From positions 208,785-272,784 of the forward strand of contig NZ_JAYWXI010000002.1 in the NCBI RefSeq assembly GCF_036016955.1: a stretch of DNA of 64,000 nt. Direction: 5' to 3'. Positions 1-7,107 of the stretch are shown here, one piece after another; the stretch's first letter is position 1, and every line of letters starts with the position of its first letter. The DNA comes from JAYWXI01 sp036016955. Its GTDB lineage: Bacteria; Bacteroidota; Bacteroidia; Flavobacteriales; Weeksellaceae. Under the pieces are notes generated by a model. That model was not told the DNA's origin, made no database searches, and saw nothing but the letters and a program-made list of their open reading frames with translations. Both the position numbers and the translations under genes were made by a program.

Positions 1-763
1 TGATTTCGTTATTGACGACCAATCTCATTTGAGGTCGGATGACCATGTCGAAATTATTGCGGTAAAATTCTTTGTTAAACTCCACACCAATAAAGTTTCT
101 GGTGCCCGAAATCATGTAGTGAACGTTGCTGTTTACCTGCAGGGTATGATGCCAGCTTTGGTCCGAGAAATGTTGCTCGATGACCGGTCCGGTGTAGAGC
201 AGGGTGTGGAAATTGTTTCCCCAGCGTTTGGCGGCCACGAAAAAAGGATTGAAGACGTTTCCCGTAAAAAAACGTTCATTCTTCATGTTGTTAAAGGTAT
301 TGAGCTCGAATTCGTGGATGTAGCCCAACGCCAGCGAAGTCGATTTTTCTTCGTTTACCAGGAAAGTGTATTGAGCGGCCATTTTTAAACTGTTGATGGC
401 GTTATCTGGTTTGAAGCCATCGTTGTTTTTGGAGTAAATGGAGAAGGGAATTTCCACCTCCAGACCCAAACGGTCGATAGGCGCCCATTCGTATTCGACG
501 AGGCCTTCGTATTTGTCGTAATTGTTTTTATCGGTGATGCCGAAACCGGCGTTCCATTCTTTCTCTCCTTTTCTGGCGCCCAAATCGCGGATCAGGTCGA
601 TGTAAAGTGGTTCGGCGTGTAGGACTTTTGGGGGATGATTTTTGGGGTTTTCGACTTGGTGGATGTATTCCAAATCCAGTTTCCGTTCATGGGAAAGACT
701 GTCTTTCTCTTGCGCGTGGCAAAGTACGGAAAAAGAAAAAATCAGGACAAAAAACGTTCTCAT
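1..763 (-). CDS. Outer-membrane beta-barrel-like protein, partial (runs off the left edge)
   Basis: Reading the minus strand from ATG at 763-761 gives an open frame with no stop to the window edge (about 254 residues, C-terminus missing). It starts with a signal peptide (MRTFFVLIFSFSVLCHAQ) and carries the stretch HAEPLYIDLIRDLGARKG near residues 52-69. Alternating hydrophobic strands follow, as in a small outer-membrane barrel. I have seen the HAEPLYIDLIRDLGARKG stretch in uncharacterised Bacteroidota proteins but know no function for it. The start codon overlaps the stop of the upstream DUF2490 gene by 4 bases (ATGA), so the two are probably translationally coupled. This makes it the last visible gene of the SulP-carbonic anhydrase operon. 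A role in outer-membrane passage of inorganic anions is only inferred from that position. Confidence 0.75.
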   Translation of the reverse strand, partial: MRTFFVLIFSFSVLCHAQEKDSLSHERKLDLEYIHQVENPKNHPPKVLHAEPLYIDLIRDLGARKGEKEWNAGFGITDKNNYDKYEGLVEYEWAPIDRLGLEVEIPFSIYSKNNDGFKPDNAINSLKMAAQYTFLVNEEKSTSLALGYIHEFELNTFNNMKNERFFTGNVFNPFFVAAKRWGNNFHTLLYTGPVIEQHFSDQSWHHTLQVNSNVHYMISGTRNFIGVEFNKEFYRNNFDMVIRPQMRLVVNNEI

Positions 764-1452
764 CGGGATAGATTCAAGGTGTTGAATATAGCGATTTGGA
801 TTTGACCTTGGTTTTGTTTCGGCGAGAAAGGGCTTTGCCCCTTGGTGATGACGGTTTGGTCCATGTAGCCGATTTCAAACCGGGTGTTTTTGTTAAGGAC
901 GTAACCTAGGGCGAGGTAAATCCGATTTCGATCGAACACTCGGCTTTCGGGTACGATAAAGATTTCGTTATAGGCCGAAAGGTAGGTGGATTTGGCTTCC
1001 ATGCCTTGTTTGGACAAGGGGAGGTTTGCGGCTAAAAAATACCGGCCTCTTAGTCTGAAGTCATTGGTGTCGAGAAACCGCTGTTCGGTACGGAAGCGGT
1101 GTTGGATTAATGCTTTTCCCCATTTCGATTTATGGATGAACTGCTGGTAGATGCGGTGTTCGGAAGAGGTTTGCCGGCGAAGGTCACCGTCTCCGTAATT
1201 GGTAATGTAGCCGTAGCCCAAAAGCAGGTTATCGTTGTTTTCGGAAAGGTTAAGGCCGACACCGGTTCTTAGTAGGATTTGTTGGGGGGAGGCTTGGGGA
1301 TTTTCGTTACGGAATTGGGCTTCCGTCCACCAGTTCCATTTCGGAGAGAGAGCCTGATTGCCGAAATACATAAACCAAGCGTTATCGAAATTTTCTTTCT
1401 GGGCAGAAAAAAGGCCTCCGACAAAAACCAAAAGCAGTGCTAATTTTTTCAT
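760..1452 (-). CDS. DUF2490 family protein, predicted outer-membrane barrel
   Basis: A 230-residue protein. I start it at ATG 1452 because this gives a clean signal peptide (MKKLALLLVFVGGLFSAQ); a longer frame upstream would overlap the carbonic anhydrase gene. The mature part begins with a WNWWTEAQFRNE-type strand and goes on with repeated aromatic beta-strands (LLGYGYITNYGD, HRFRTEQRF, RIYLALGYVLNKNTRFEIGYM), the pattern of DUF2490 proteins. Family members are secreted or outer-membrane proteins of unknown biochemical role. It lies 52 bp downstream of the beta-carbonic anhydrase and overlaps the next gene by 4 bp. A hairpin at 1471-1490 sits between it and the carbonic anhydrase gene and could tune relative expression. 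Confidence 0.8.
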   Translation of the reverse strand: MKKLALLLVFVGGLFSAQKENFDNAWFMYFGNQALSPKWNWWTEAQFRNENPQASPQQILLRTGVGLNLSENNDNLLLGYGYITNYGDGDLRRQTSSEHRIYQQFIHKSKWGKALIQHRFRTEQRFLDTNDFRLRGRYFLAANLPLSKQGMEAKSTYLSAYNEIFIVPESRVFDRNRIYLALGYVLNKNTRFEIGYMDQTVITKGQSPFSPKQNQGQIQIAIFNTLNLSR

Positions 1453-1470
1453 TTTTATATAGTCTGAAAT

Positions 1471-1490
1471 AGGCCGGCAATTACCGGCCT
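1471..1490 (-). promoter_or_regulatory. Intercistronic hairpin between carbonic anhydrase and DUF2490 genes
   Basis: A perfect inverted repeat AGGCCGG / CCGGCCT with a 6-base loop. On the minus strand it is followed by ATTTC rather than a U-run, so it looks more like an RNA-processing or partial-attenuation hairpin than a strong terminator. Confidence 0.4.
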
Positions 1491-1504
1491 TTTGAATGAT
1501 GAGA

Positions 1505-2140
1505 TTAAAGCCAGGTAACCACTCCGGTTTCCACATCGTAGTTTGCGCCTACGATTTTGATTTTTCCTTCTTTTTCCAATTTTCTTAAGGTGGAACTTTG
1601 GTGGCGGATATCTTCAATGGTTTTTTTCACGTTGTGCACATTGAGTCTTTCCAACAAATCGGCGTTTAGGGAGGTTCTTTCCTCGTCTTCCTTTAGGATG
1701 TCTTCAATTAACGGGTCGAAATGATAAATGAGGTGGTTGAGGTTATCCATTCCTAAGTCCTCAATTTTGGCAGCATCCAATCCTCCTTTCAGGGCCCCGC
1801 ATTTGCTGTGTCCCAATACGACGATTAGTTTGGAGCCTGCTACATTACATCCGAACTCCATGGAGCCCAAAATATCTTGGTTGACAAAGTTTCCGGCAAT
1901 ACGGATGCTGAAAATATCCCCCAACCCTTGGTCGAAAATCAGCTCTGCGGAAGTACGGCTGTCGATGCAACTCAGAATAACGGCAAAGGGCCATTGACCT
2001 TCCGTGGTGTCGTTGACTTGTTCCAAAAGGTTTCGGTTGATTTTCAGATTGTTAACGAATCGGTCATTCCCTTCTTTAAGAAATTGAATGGCTTTTTCCG
2101 GTGTAATGGTGGCCTGGGTTTCTGAAGTGTGTGCTTTCAT
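1505..2140 (-). CDS. Beta-class carbonic anhydrase
   Basis: A 211-residue protein that should interconvert CO2 and bicarbonate with zinc. The beta-class signature is complete: Cys58-x-Asp60-x-Arg62 (CIDSR) and His111-x2-Cys114 (HSKC). These supply the zinc ligands Cys58, His111, Cys114 and the Asp/Arg dyad. No signal peptide is seen, so it should be cytoplasmic. It follows the SulP permease on the same strand. Pairing of SulP permeases with beta-carbonic anhydrases is a known arrangement and suggests the permease carries bicarbonate, with the enzyme setting the CO2/bicarbonate balance inside the cell. No TAnnTTTG box is seen in the 163-bp gap upstream, so read-through from sulP is likely. Confidence 0.95.
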   Translation of the reverse strand: MKAHTSETQATITPEKAIQFLKEGNDRFVNNLKINRNLLEQVNDTTEGQWPFAVILSCIDSRTSAELIFDQGLGDIFSIRIAGNFVNQDILGSMEFGCNVAGSKLIVVLGHSKCGALKGGLDAAKIEDLGMDNLNHLIYHFDPLIEDILKEDEERTSLNADLLERLNVHNVKKTIEDIRHQSSTLRKLEKEGKIKIVGANYDVETGVVTWL

Positions 2141-2212
2141 GTTTTCTTTTATTATTTAGTGATTTTGATACCTAAGTAAGTTTTTAGTTCTCTTTTTTCA
2201 TTTTTTGACTCT

Positions 2213-2250
2213 CACTTTGCCGGAAACCCAATAGGATTCCCGGCAAAGTG
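2213..2250 (-). terminator. Long inverted repeat between sulP-type gene and carbonic anhydrase gene
   Basis: Arms of 11 bases (CACTTTGCCGG / CCGGCAAAGTG) enclose a 16-base loop. On the minus strand the stem is followed by GAGAGTCAAAAA, with no U-run. It could partly terminate sulP transcripts or stabilise the 3' end while still allowing read-through. Confidence 0.45.
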
Positions 2251-2303
2251 AAGAATTGTTTGAAAAATTTAGATTTGATTTTTATTAATCAGTCCTCACG
2301 GTC

Positions 2304-3911
2304 TTACATCGCTCTTCGGTGGTTGATGACGACGTGGGAGTGTTGGTCTTTTTCGTAGTCTTTGTAAGACGTTCGGAAGCCCAAGAGTTCTACGGTAATG
2401 TTCTCTTCTTTTGCCCGAATGTTGGCAAAGTCCTCGATTAGTTCAATCACATCCGAAGTGATATAGGAGGTGCTGCGGGCATCGATGATGACTTTGGAGT
2501 CGGGTTTGATGTTTTTTAAGGTCTTTTTGATGGCTGCTTTATTCAAGAAAGAGACTTCTTCGGCCAATCTGAGTTTGACCTCGTCGGCTTCTTTTAGTTC
2601 TTCTCGGCTGAAATAGTAAGCCCGTTTCATATTACCTTGAAGGATGTAGAAGATGGCGATGGCCATACCGATACCCACGCCTTTAAGCAAGTCGGTAGCG
2701 ACTACGGCGACCACGGTGGCGATGAAAGGAATAAACTGGTATTTTCCTTTGTGCCAGAAGTGCATGATGGTTGCCGGCTTGGCCAATTTGTAACCTACCA
2801 AAATAAGAACGGCAGCTAAGGTTGCCAGTGGTATTTTGTTGAGTAAGAACGGGATGGTTAGGGCACAGATTAAGAGCAAAACCCCGTGGATGATGGCGGA
2901 TACTTTGCTGGTGGCTCCGGCGTTGGCGTTGGCCGAGGAACGAACGACCACCGAGGTCATTGGCAGTCCGCCGATAAATGAACTTACCAAGTTTCCGATG
3001 CCCTGCGCGCGAAGTTCGAGGTTGGTGTCGGTGATTCTTCTGCGGGTGTCCATGCGGTCGGCGGCTTCAATACAAAGTAGCGTTTCGATAGAGGCCACAA
3101 TAGCGATGGTAGCCCCTACGATCCACACTTGTGGATTTAAGAATCCTTCAAAAGCAGGAAACGTTACCATGGCTCCGAGGTCATTCAGGGAGGTAGGTAC
3201 AGGGAGTTTGACCAAATGGTCTTCCCCGATGGCCAAGCTGCTACCGCTGCTGATGAAGAAGGCGTTCAATAGAATACCTACAATAACGGCCACTAATGCT
3301 CCGGGGAGCAGTTTTAGCTTTTTTAATGCCGGAATATGATCCCAAGCCAATAGGATGGCCATGGAGACTAAGGTTACGATGACCACGCCGGGCTGGATGG
3401 AGGAGGCAATATTGCTCAGATAGGTGGAAACGGCTTCTATGCTGTAACCGTTGTTGAAGAGGGTTTCGCTGCCTTCAAAATCGGAGTCGTAGCCCAAAGC
3501 GTGTGGGATTTGTTTTAGCACGATGATGATTCCGATACCGGCCAACATTCCTTCGATTACGTTATTGGGAAAATAGTTCGAAATACTACCGGCTCGTACG
3601 AAGCCTAAAACCAACTGGATGATTCCGGCAATTACTCCGGCACAAAGGAAAAGTTCGAAAGAGCCCAGTTTGGTTATGGCACCGAAAATAATAGCGGTTA
3701 ATCCGGCTGCGGGACCCGATACGGAAATGTGGGAGTTACTGAGGTATCCAACGATAATCCCTCCGATGATTCCCGCCACAACACCAGACAAAGGTGGGGC
3801 GCCAGAAGCTAGTGCAATTCCCAAACATAGGGGAAGAGCGACCAAAAATACGACTAAACCGGAAGGAAAATTTTCTTTAATTCCTCCAATTAAATTTGTT
3901 GCTTTTTTCAT
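2304..3911 (-). CDS. SulP family inorganic anion permease with STAS domain
   Basis: A 535-residue inner-membrane transporter. About 420 N-terminal residues form hydrophobic helices with SulP landmarks: the first helix near GLVVFLVALPLCLGIALASG, the VSGPAAGLTAIIFG segment, and GLPMTSVVVRSSANANAGA with SxxxxxxGA-type residues in the later half. A C-terminal STAS domain follows (about residues 430-525, with VIIDARSTSYITSDVIELIED). SulP proteins carry bicarbonate, sulfate or other anions. The carbonic anhydrase directly downstream favours bicarbonate, but the substrate cannot be read from the sequence. It is the first gene of the minus-strand operon. I could not find a convincing TAnnTTTG promoter in the 150 bp upstream. 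Confidence 0.93.
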   Translation of the reverse strand: MKKATNLIGGIKENFPSGLVVFLVALPLCLGIALASGAPPLSGVVAGIIGGIIVGYLSNSHISVSGPAAGLTAIIFGAITKLGSFELFLCAGVIAGIIQLVLGFVRAGSISNYFPNNVIEGMLAGIGIIIVLKQIPHALGYDSDFEGSETLFNNGYSIEAVSTYLSNIASSIQPGVVIVTLVSMAILLAWDHIPALKKLKLLPGALVAVIVGILLNAFFISSGSSLAIGEDHLVKLPVPTSLNDLGAMVTFPAFEGFLNPQVWIVGATIAIVASIETLLCIEAADRMDTRRRITDTNLELRAQGIGNLVSSFIGGLPMTSVVVRSSANANAGATSKVSAIIHGVLLLICALTIPFLLNKIPLATLAAVLILVGYKLAKPATIMHFWHKGKYQFIPFIATVVAVVATDLLKGVGIGMAIAIFYILQGNMKRAYYFSREELKEADEVKLRLAEEVSFLNKAAIKKTLKNIKPDSKVIIDARSTSYITSDVIELIEDFANIRAKEENITVELLGFRTSYKDYEKDQHSHVVINHRRAM

Positions 3912-4061
3912 TATGGTAATTATAAATAGTTTCTATAAAATATTGACTTTCAATCTAAAAGGAAAGGTGTTGAAACTTGCCTAACCCTTTTTAGGGATAA
4001 GGCCCGTATGGGACGCTCTCCCAAAGAGGGGAGAAGCATGATTAAAGACTTAGCTGAAAAT

Positions 4062-4373
4062 TTAAGCAAGAGCTTTCCACTCCGGAGGAGGGGAGAGGAT
4101 AAAATAGAACGGATTATGAAAGATTTTTTCGTCTAAGGAAACAAAGACGGAAGATACGCTGAGCATAGCCCAAAACCCGATAAAATCTTTGATGTATAGT
4201 GTTTTCGGTAGGGTTTTTTCGGAAAAAGCCGCACAGGAGCCGTGATGAATCTCTTCTTCGGAAACCGTGGTATTGGTTTGTCGAAGATCCATATCCAAAA
4301 CCCCGGCCAACGAAGGGAGAGCCAAGGAGTTTAAGAATAGCATCAAAACCAATATGTTAAGAATCCGATTCAC
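4062..4373 (-). CDS. Small secreted protein of unknown function
   Basis: A 103-residue protein if it starts at GTG 4373. That start gives a normal signal peptide (MNRILNILVLMLFLNSLALP, followed by a SLA-type cleavage region). It also sits about 18 bases after the start point predicted from a good promoter at 4398-4428. Earlier in-frame TTG codons would place the start inside the upstream terminator. The mature part contains EEEIHHGSCAAF and ends with the sequence LSPPPEWKA. I do not recognise a characterised family. It may be a small periplasmic or surface protein. It stands alone between two minus-strand units. Confidence 0.5.
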   Translation of the reverse strand: MNRILNILVLMLFLNSLALPSLAGVLDMDLRQTNTTVSEEEIHHGSCAAFSEKTLPKTLYIKDFIGFWAMLSVSSVFVSLDEKIFHNPFYFILSPPPEWKALA

Positions 4374-4397
4374 AAAAAACGCAAGGTTTAAGAAACA

Positions 4398-4428
4398 CAA
4401 ATATAGAAAAAGGCTTGGCAAAAACCAA
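4398..4428 (-). promoter_or_regulatory. Bacteroidota-type promoter for the small secreted protein
   Basis: On the minus strand, TTG (4428-4426), 20 bases, then TATATTTG (4405-4398), matching TTG-N17-20-TAnnTTTG. It overlaps the terminator stem at 4411-4432. Confidence 0.55.
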
Positions 4429-4432
4429 GCCT
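4411..4432 (-). terminator. Terminator after the second carbonic anhydrase gene
   Basis: A perfect 8-bp inverted repeat AGGCTTGG / CCAAGCCT with a 6-base loop. On the minus strand it is followed by TTTTTC. It ends the glycosyltransferase-acetyltransferase-carbonic anhydrase unit. Confidence 0.75.
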
Positions 4433-4496
4433 AAAAATAGATGAAATCTAAATTTTAACAAAATTTAATACCGAAAATCTATAATTGTGACAAAAA

Positions 4497-5171
4497 TCAC
4501 TTTTGGTTTTTCCGGTGGAGGTGCAGCCAGTCGGAGTTTGTCAGGTCGTAAATTTTTTGGATGTCTTTCAGGATGGTTAGATAATCGATTTCGAGGTCTT
4601 TTAGTTTTCCGGTTTCGATATCAAAAACCCAGCCGTGCACGATGGGGAATTGGTCGATGATATAACGCTCTTGGACGGCCGCCATTTTGATGACGTTGAT
4701 GCACTGTTCCTGTACGTTAAGTTCGGTTAGCCTTCGGTAGCGCTGGTTGATATCGTTGATGTCGTCCAGTTCTTTTTGGTGCAGGCGGTAGACGTCCCGA
4801 ATGGTTCTTAGCCAAGGGTTCAGAAGGCCGAGGTCTTCCGGGGTCATGGCGGCTTTTACCCCTCCGCAGCCGTAGTGGCCGCATACGATGATGTGTTTTA
4901 CTCTCAGGTGTTCCACGGCGTATTGGATGACGGCGGTGGAACTCATGTCCAAAGTATTGACGACGTTGGCAATGTTTCGGTGGACGAAAACTTCACCGGG
5001 TTGCAACCCCATTAGTTCTTCGGCGGTTACGCGGGAATCGCTACAACCGATGTACAAAAATTCGGGGGACTGCCCTTCGGCCAACTTTTTGAAAAAATCT
5101 TGGTCTTCATTTAGCTTTTGGAGTACCCACTGTTCGTTGTTTTGAAAGATGGTTTCGTAGGATTTTGGCAT
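4497..5171 (-). CDS. can: Beta-class carbonic anhydrase (second copy, Can type)
   Basis: A 224-residue cytoplasmic enzyme with the beta-class zinc site Cys43-x-Asp45-x-Arg47 (CSDSR) and His99-x2-Cys102 (HYGC). Its C-terminal half has the motif VHGWVFDIETGKLKDL, typical of the Can/Cah proteobacterial-like clade. It therefore belongs to a different subgroup from the beta-carbonic anhydrase at 1505-2140. It lies 16 bp after the hexapeptide acetyltransferase gene on the same strand and is followed by a clear terminator, so it is probably transcribed together with two polysaccharide genes. General supply of bicarbonate for carboxylases is the likely role. The link to the polysaccharide genes may be accidental. 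Confidence 0.95.
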   Translation of the reverse strand: MPKSYETIFQNNEQWVLQKLNEDQDFFKKLAEGQSPEFLYIGCSDSRVTAEELMGLQPGEVFVHRNIANVVNTLDMSSTAVIQYAVEHLRVKHIIVCGHYGCGGVKAAMTPEDLGLLNPWLRTIRDVYRLHQKELDDINDINQRYRRLTELNVQEQCINVIKMAAVQERYIIDQFPIVHGWVFDIETGKLKDLEIDYLTILKDIQKIYDLTNSDWLHLHRKNQK

Positions 5172-5187
5172 GAGTGAAAAAATTTGG

Positions 5188-5763
5188 TTAATGTTTTAAT
5201 GGTTTTATTTTGTGATTGATGTAGTCGAGGGTGGCGTTTTCTTTCGGGATAATTTGAGCAGGGTTTCCCATGGCAATGCTATGGGAAGGGACGTCGGTAT
5301 TGACGTAGGCATTAGGCGCGATAAGAACGTCGTTGCCTATTTTGATGTTACCTACGATTACGGCATTGGGGCCGATCCATACCTCGTTTCCGATGGTCGG
5401 AACGCCTTTGTTTTTTCCCCGGTTGGCTTGGGCAATGGTTACGCCTTGAGCGACATTGCAGTTAGCTCCAATTTTGGTTTTGGGATTGATGACCACCGCT
5501 CCCCAATGGCCTAAGTAGAACCCCTCGCCAATTTGGGTTTCGGGATAAATTTGAAAACCATAGCGGATTTGGTACCGGCGTAAGAGAAGCCGCCAAAATA
5601 AACCTCTGATGGAGCGTTTGGATGACTGCTGGCATTTTCGTAGCAGGTACAGGTAATGCAGATTGGGGTTGATGCATTTTTTCAGCACGCCCAAGGGAGA
5701 GAGCCATTGGCCGCTTTCGCGGTAAAAATCTTTTTGGATAATGGTCGGTGAGTTTGTCGCCAT
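5188..5763 (-). CDS. Serine acetyltransferase-like hexapeptide O-acetyltransferase
   Basis: A 191-residue protein of the left-handed beta-helix (hexapeptide) acyltransferase family. An N-terminal helical part of about 80 residues is followed by hexapeptide repeats (IYPETQIGEGFYLGH, VVINPKTKIGANCNVAQGVTI, PTIGNEVWIGPNAVIVGNIKIG) and the usual DVPSHSIAMGNPAQII end. The catalytic His is probably in YLGHWG. Such proteins acetylate serine (CysE) or sugar hydroxyls in capsule and O-antigen synthesis. The neighbouring glycosyltransferase, 22 bp upstream on the same strand, favours a sugar substrate. Confidence 0.85.
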   Translation of the reverse strand: MATNSPTIIQKDFYRESGQWLSPLGVLKKCINPNLHYLYLLRKCQQSSKRSIRGLFWRLLLRRYQIRYGFQIYPETQIGEGFYLGHWGAVVINPKTKIGANCNVAQGVTIAQANRGKNKGVPTIGNEVWIGPNAVIVGNIKIGNDVLIAPNAYVNTDVPSHSIAMGNPAQIIPKENATLDYINHKIKPLKH

Positions 5764-5785
5764 ACCGCAAAGATAGCGAGAAAAA

Positions 5786-6949
5786 TTATAAGTGGTCCAA
5801 AACGTTCATGATGGTTTGGACGGAATTTTTTAGCGTGAAGGGCATGGTGTATCCGTGGAGGTTTTGGGCGTATTGGTAAAAGGTTTCTGGGGCGGAGAGC
5901 GCTTGCTTCATCCCTTGGTAGAGGCCTTCTTCCGAGTTTTCCACAATGAGGCCCAGTTGCCCGTTTTCGAGCATTTCCCTAACACCGGAGACGTCGGTGG
6001 CAATGATATTTTTCTTTAAGGTTAGGGCTTCGAACAGAACGGTCGGAAAGCCCTCGTAGCGGGAGCTTAAAACATAGAAGTCTGCGGCTTTGAAATGTGG
6101 ATAGGGGTTTTCTGTGAAACCGGTCATTTCCGTGGTGTCCTCAAGGTTTAGCTCTTTTCTTAGACGGTTGATATGGTCGAAATCGTAGCCGTCGCCTATA
6201 ATTTTGACACGGTGCGGGAAGCCGTCGTCCAAGAGTCTTTTATGGACTTTGAGCAGGCGGTCGAATCCCTTTTGGGGAAAGACGGTGCCCACCGAGACAA
6301 ATGTTGGGGGGTTGGCGTCGTTTTCCGAGGAAATGGCATTGAAGGCCGTGCTTTTGGATAAAATTTCCTCGGTATCCAATGGGTTGTGGATGCGGACGAT
6401 TTTGCTGCGCTCGGAATCGGTTCTGGCGAGGTTTTCGAAGTCGCTTCGGAGGTGTTCCGAAATGACCATGATTTTGTCGAAACCGAAAAATTTTCGAATT
6501 TCCTCATCGGTGTAGTGGTGGAATTCGGTTTTTCGAAGATCGTTATGAATCCAAACGATTTTTTTCGAAGAATGCAGGGGCGAGTGGAGAATGTCGTCCC
6601 GAAGACCATGAATGGCGGCGAACTCAATATCGTAAACTTTGTTTTTCAGGATAAAGCGGTACAGAAGCTTGGGGAATCGCTTCAGGATTTTTTGGTAGAC
6701 CACCCGGAAGGCTTTTATGGGAAGATCCTGAATGCGGTTGGTGGTAATCATTTCCCCTTTGTTGAGGTATAGCACGTTAATCCATGAAGGAACCTCGGGG
6801 AGGTATTTCCCGGAATAAAGGTTGAGTAAAAGGTCGATTTCATATTTGTCTTTCGGGAGGTTTTTCAGAAATGTGACCAATACTTTTTCGGCTCCGCCGT
6901 GCCGAAGAGAGCCTATTCGGATCAGGATTTTCTTTTTGGAAGAATTCAT
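5786..6949 (-). CDS. GT4-family glycosyltransferase
   Basis: A 387-residue protein with the two-Rossmann GT-B layout. The N-terminal acceptor domain begins KKKILIRIGSLRHGGAEKVL. The C-terminal donor domain has FVSVGTVFPQKGFDRLLKVH, then YVLSSRYEGFPTVLFEALTL, the EGFP...E motif that contacts the nucleotide sugar. It is cytoplasmic or membrane-associated and should add one sugar to a lipid-linked glycan. It resembles the plus-strand GT4 at 23739-24899 along much of its length (NLPKDK, then the LLNLYSG/MLNLYQG region, then W-H-D/T). It is divergent from ugd. A TAACTTTG box on the minus strand (6988-6981) could be its promoter, but no well-spaced TTG is seen. Confidence 0.88.
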   Translation of the reverse strand: MNSSKKKILIRIGSLRHGGAEKVLVTFLKNLPKDKYEIDLLLNLYSGKYLPEVPSWINVLYLNKGEMITTNRIQDLPIKAFRVVYQKILKRFPKLLYRFILKNKVYDIEFAAIHGLRDDILHSPLHSSKKIVWIHNDLRKTEFHHYTDEEIRKFFGFDKIMVISEHLRSDFENLARTDSERSKIVRIHNPLDTEEILSKSTAFNAISSENDANPPTFVSVGTVFPQKGFDRLLKVHKRLLDDGFPHRVKIIGDGYDFDHINRLRKELNLEDTTEMTGFTENPYPHFKAADFYVLSSRYEGFPTVLFEALTLKKNIIATDVSGVREMLENGQLGLIVENSEEGLYQGMKQALSAPETFYQYAQNLHGYTMPFTLKNSVQTIMNVLDHL

Positions 6950-7072
6950 TGTTTTTCGGGTTCCGCGTGAGGATCGGTTGCAAAGTTAACCAATAGGAAT
7001 GAAAGAGGGATAGGGTAAGCACGGAAAAAGAGGAAAACGGCGATAAATCAGTAGGTATTGGGGATATTTTAG

Positions 7073-7080
7073 TACTTTTG
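7073..7080 (+). promoter_or_regulatory. Probable -7 box of ugd
   Basis: TACTTTTG matches TAnnTTTG and lies 28 bases before the ugd start. A TTG at 7058-7060 is only 12 bases upstream, so the -33 element is uncertain. Confidence 0.45.
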
Positions 7081-7107
7081 TACCGAGTAAATACAAAGAA
7101 AACACGA

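Noticed and set aside
29..388. Plus-strand open frame of 119 codons
   Set aside because: It lies opposite the partial barrel gene read on the minus strand, has no family features and no promoter.
3979..4036. Two imperfect stems between the small secreted protein gene and the SulP gene
   Set aside because: Stems are short (5-6 bp with mismatches) and lack a U-run on either strand, so I do not call a terminator.
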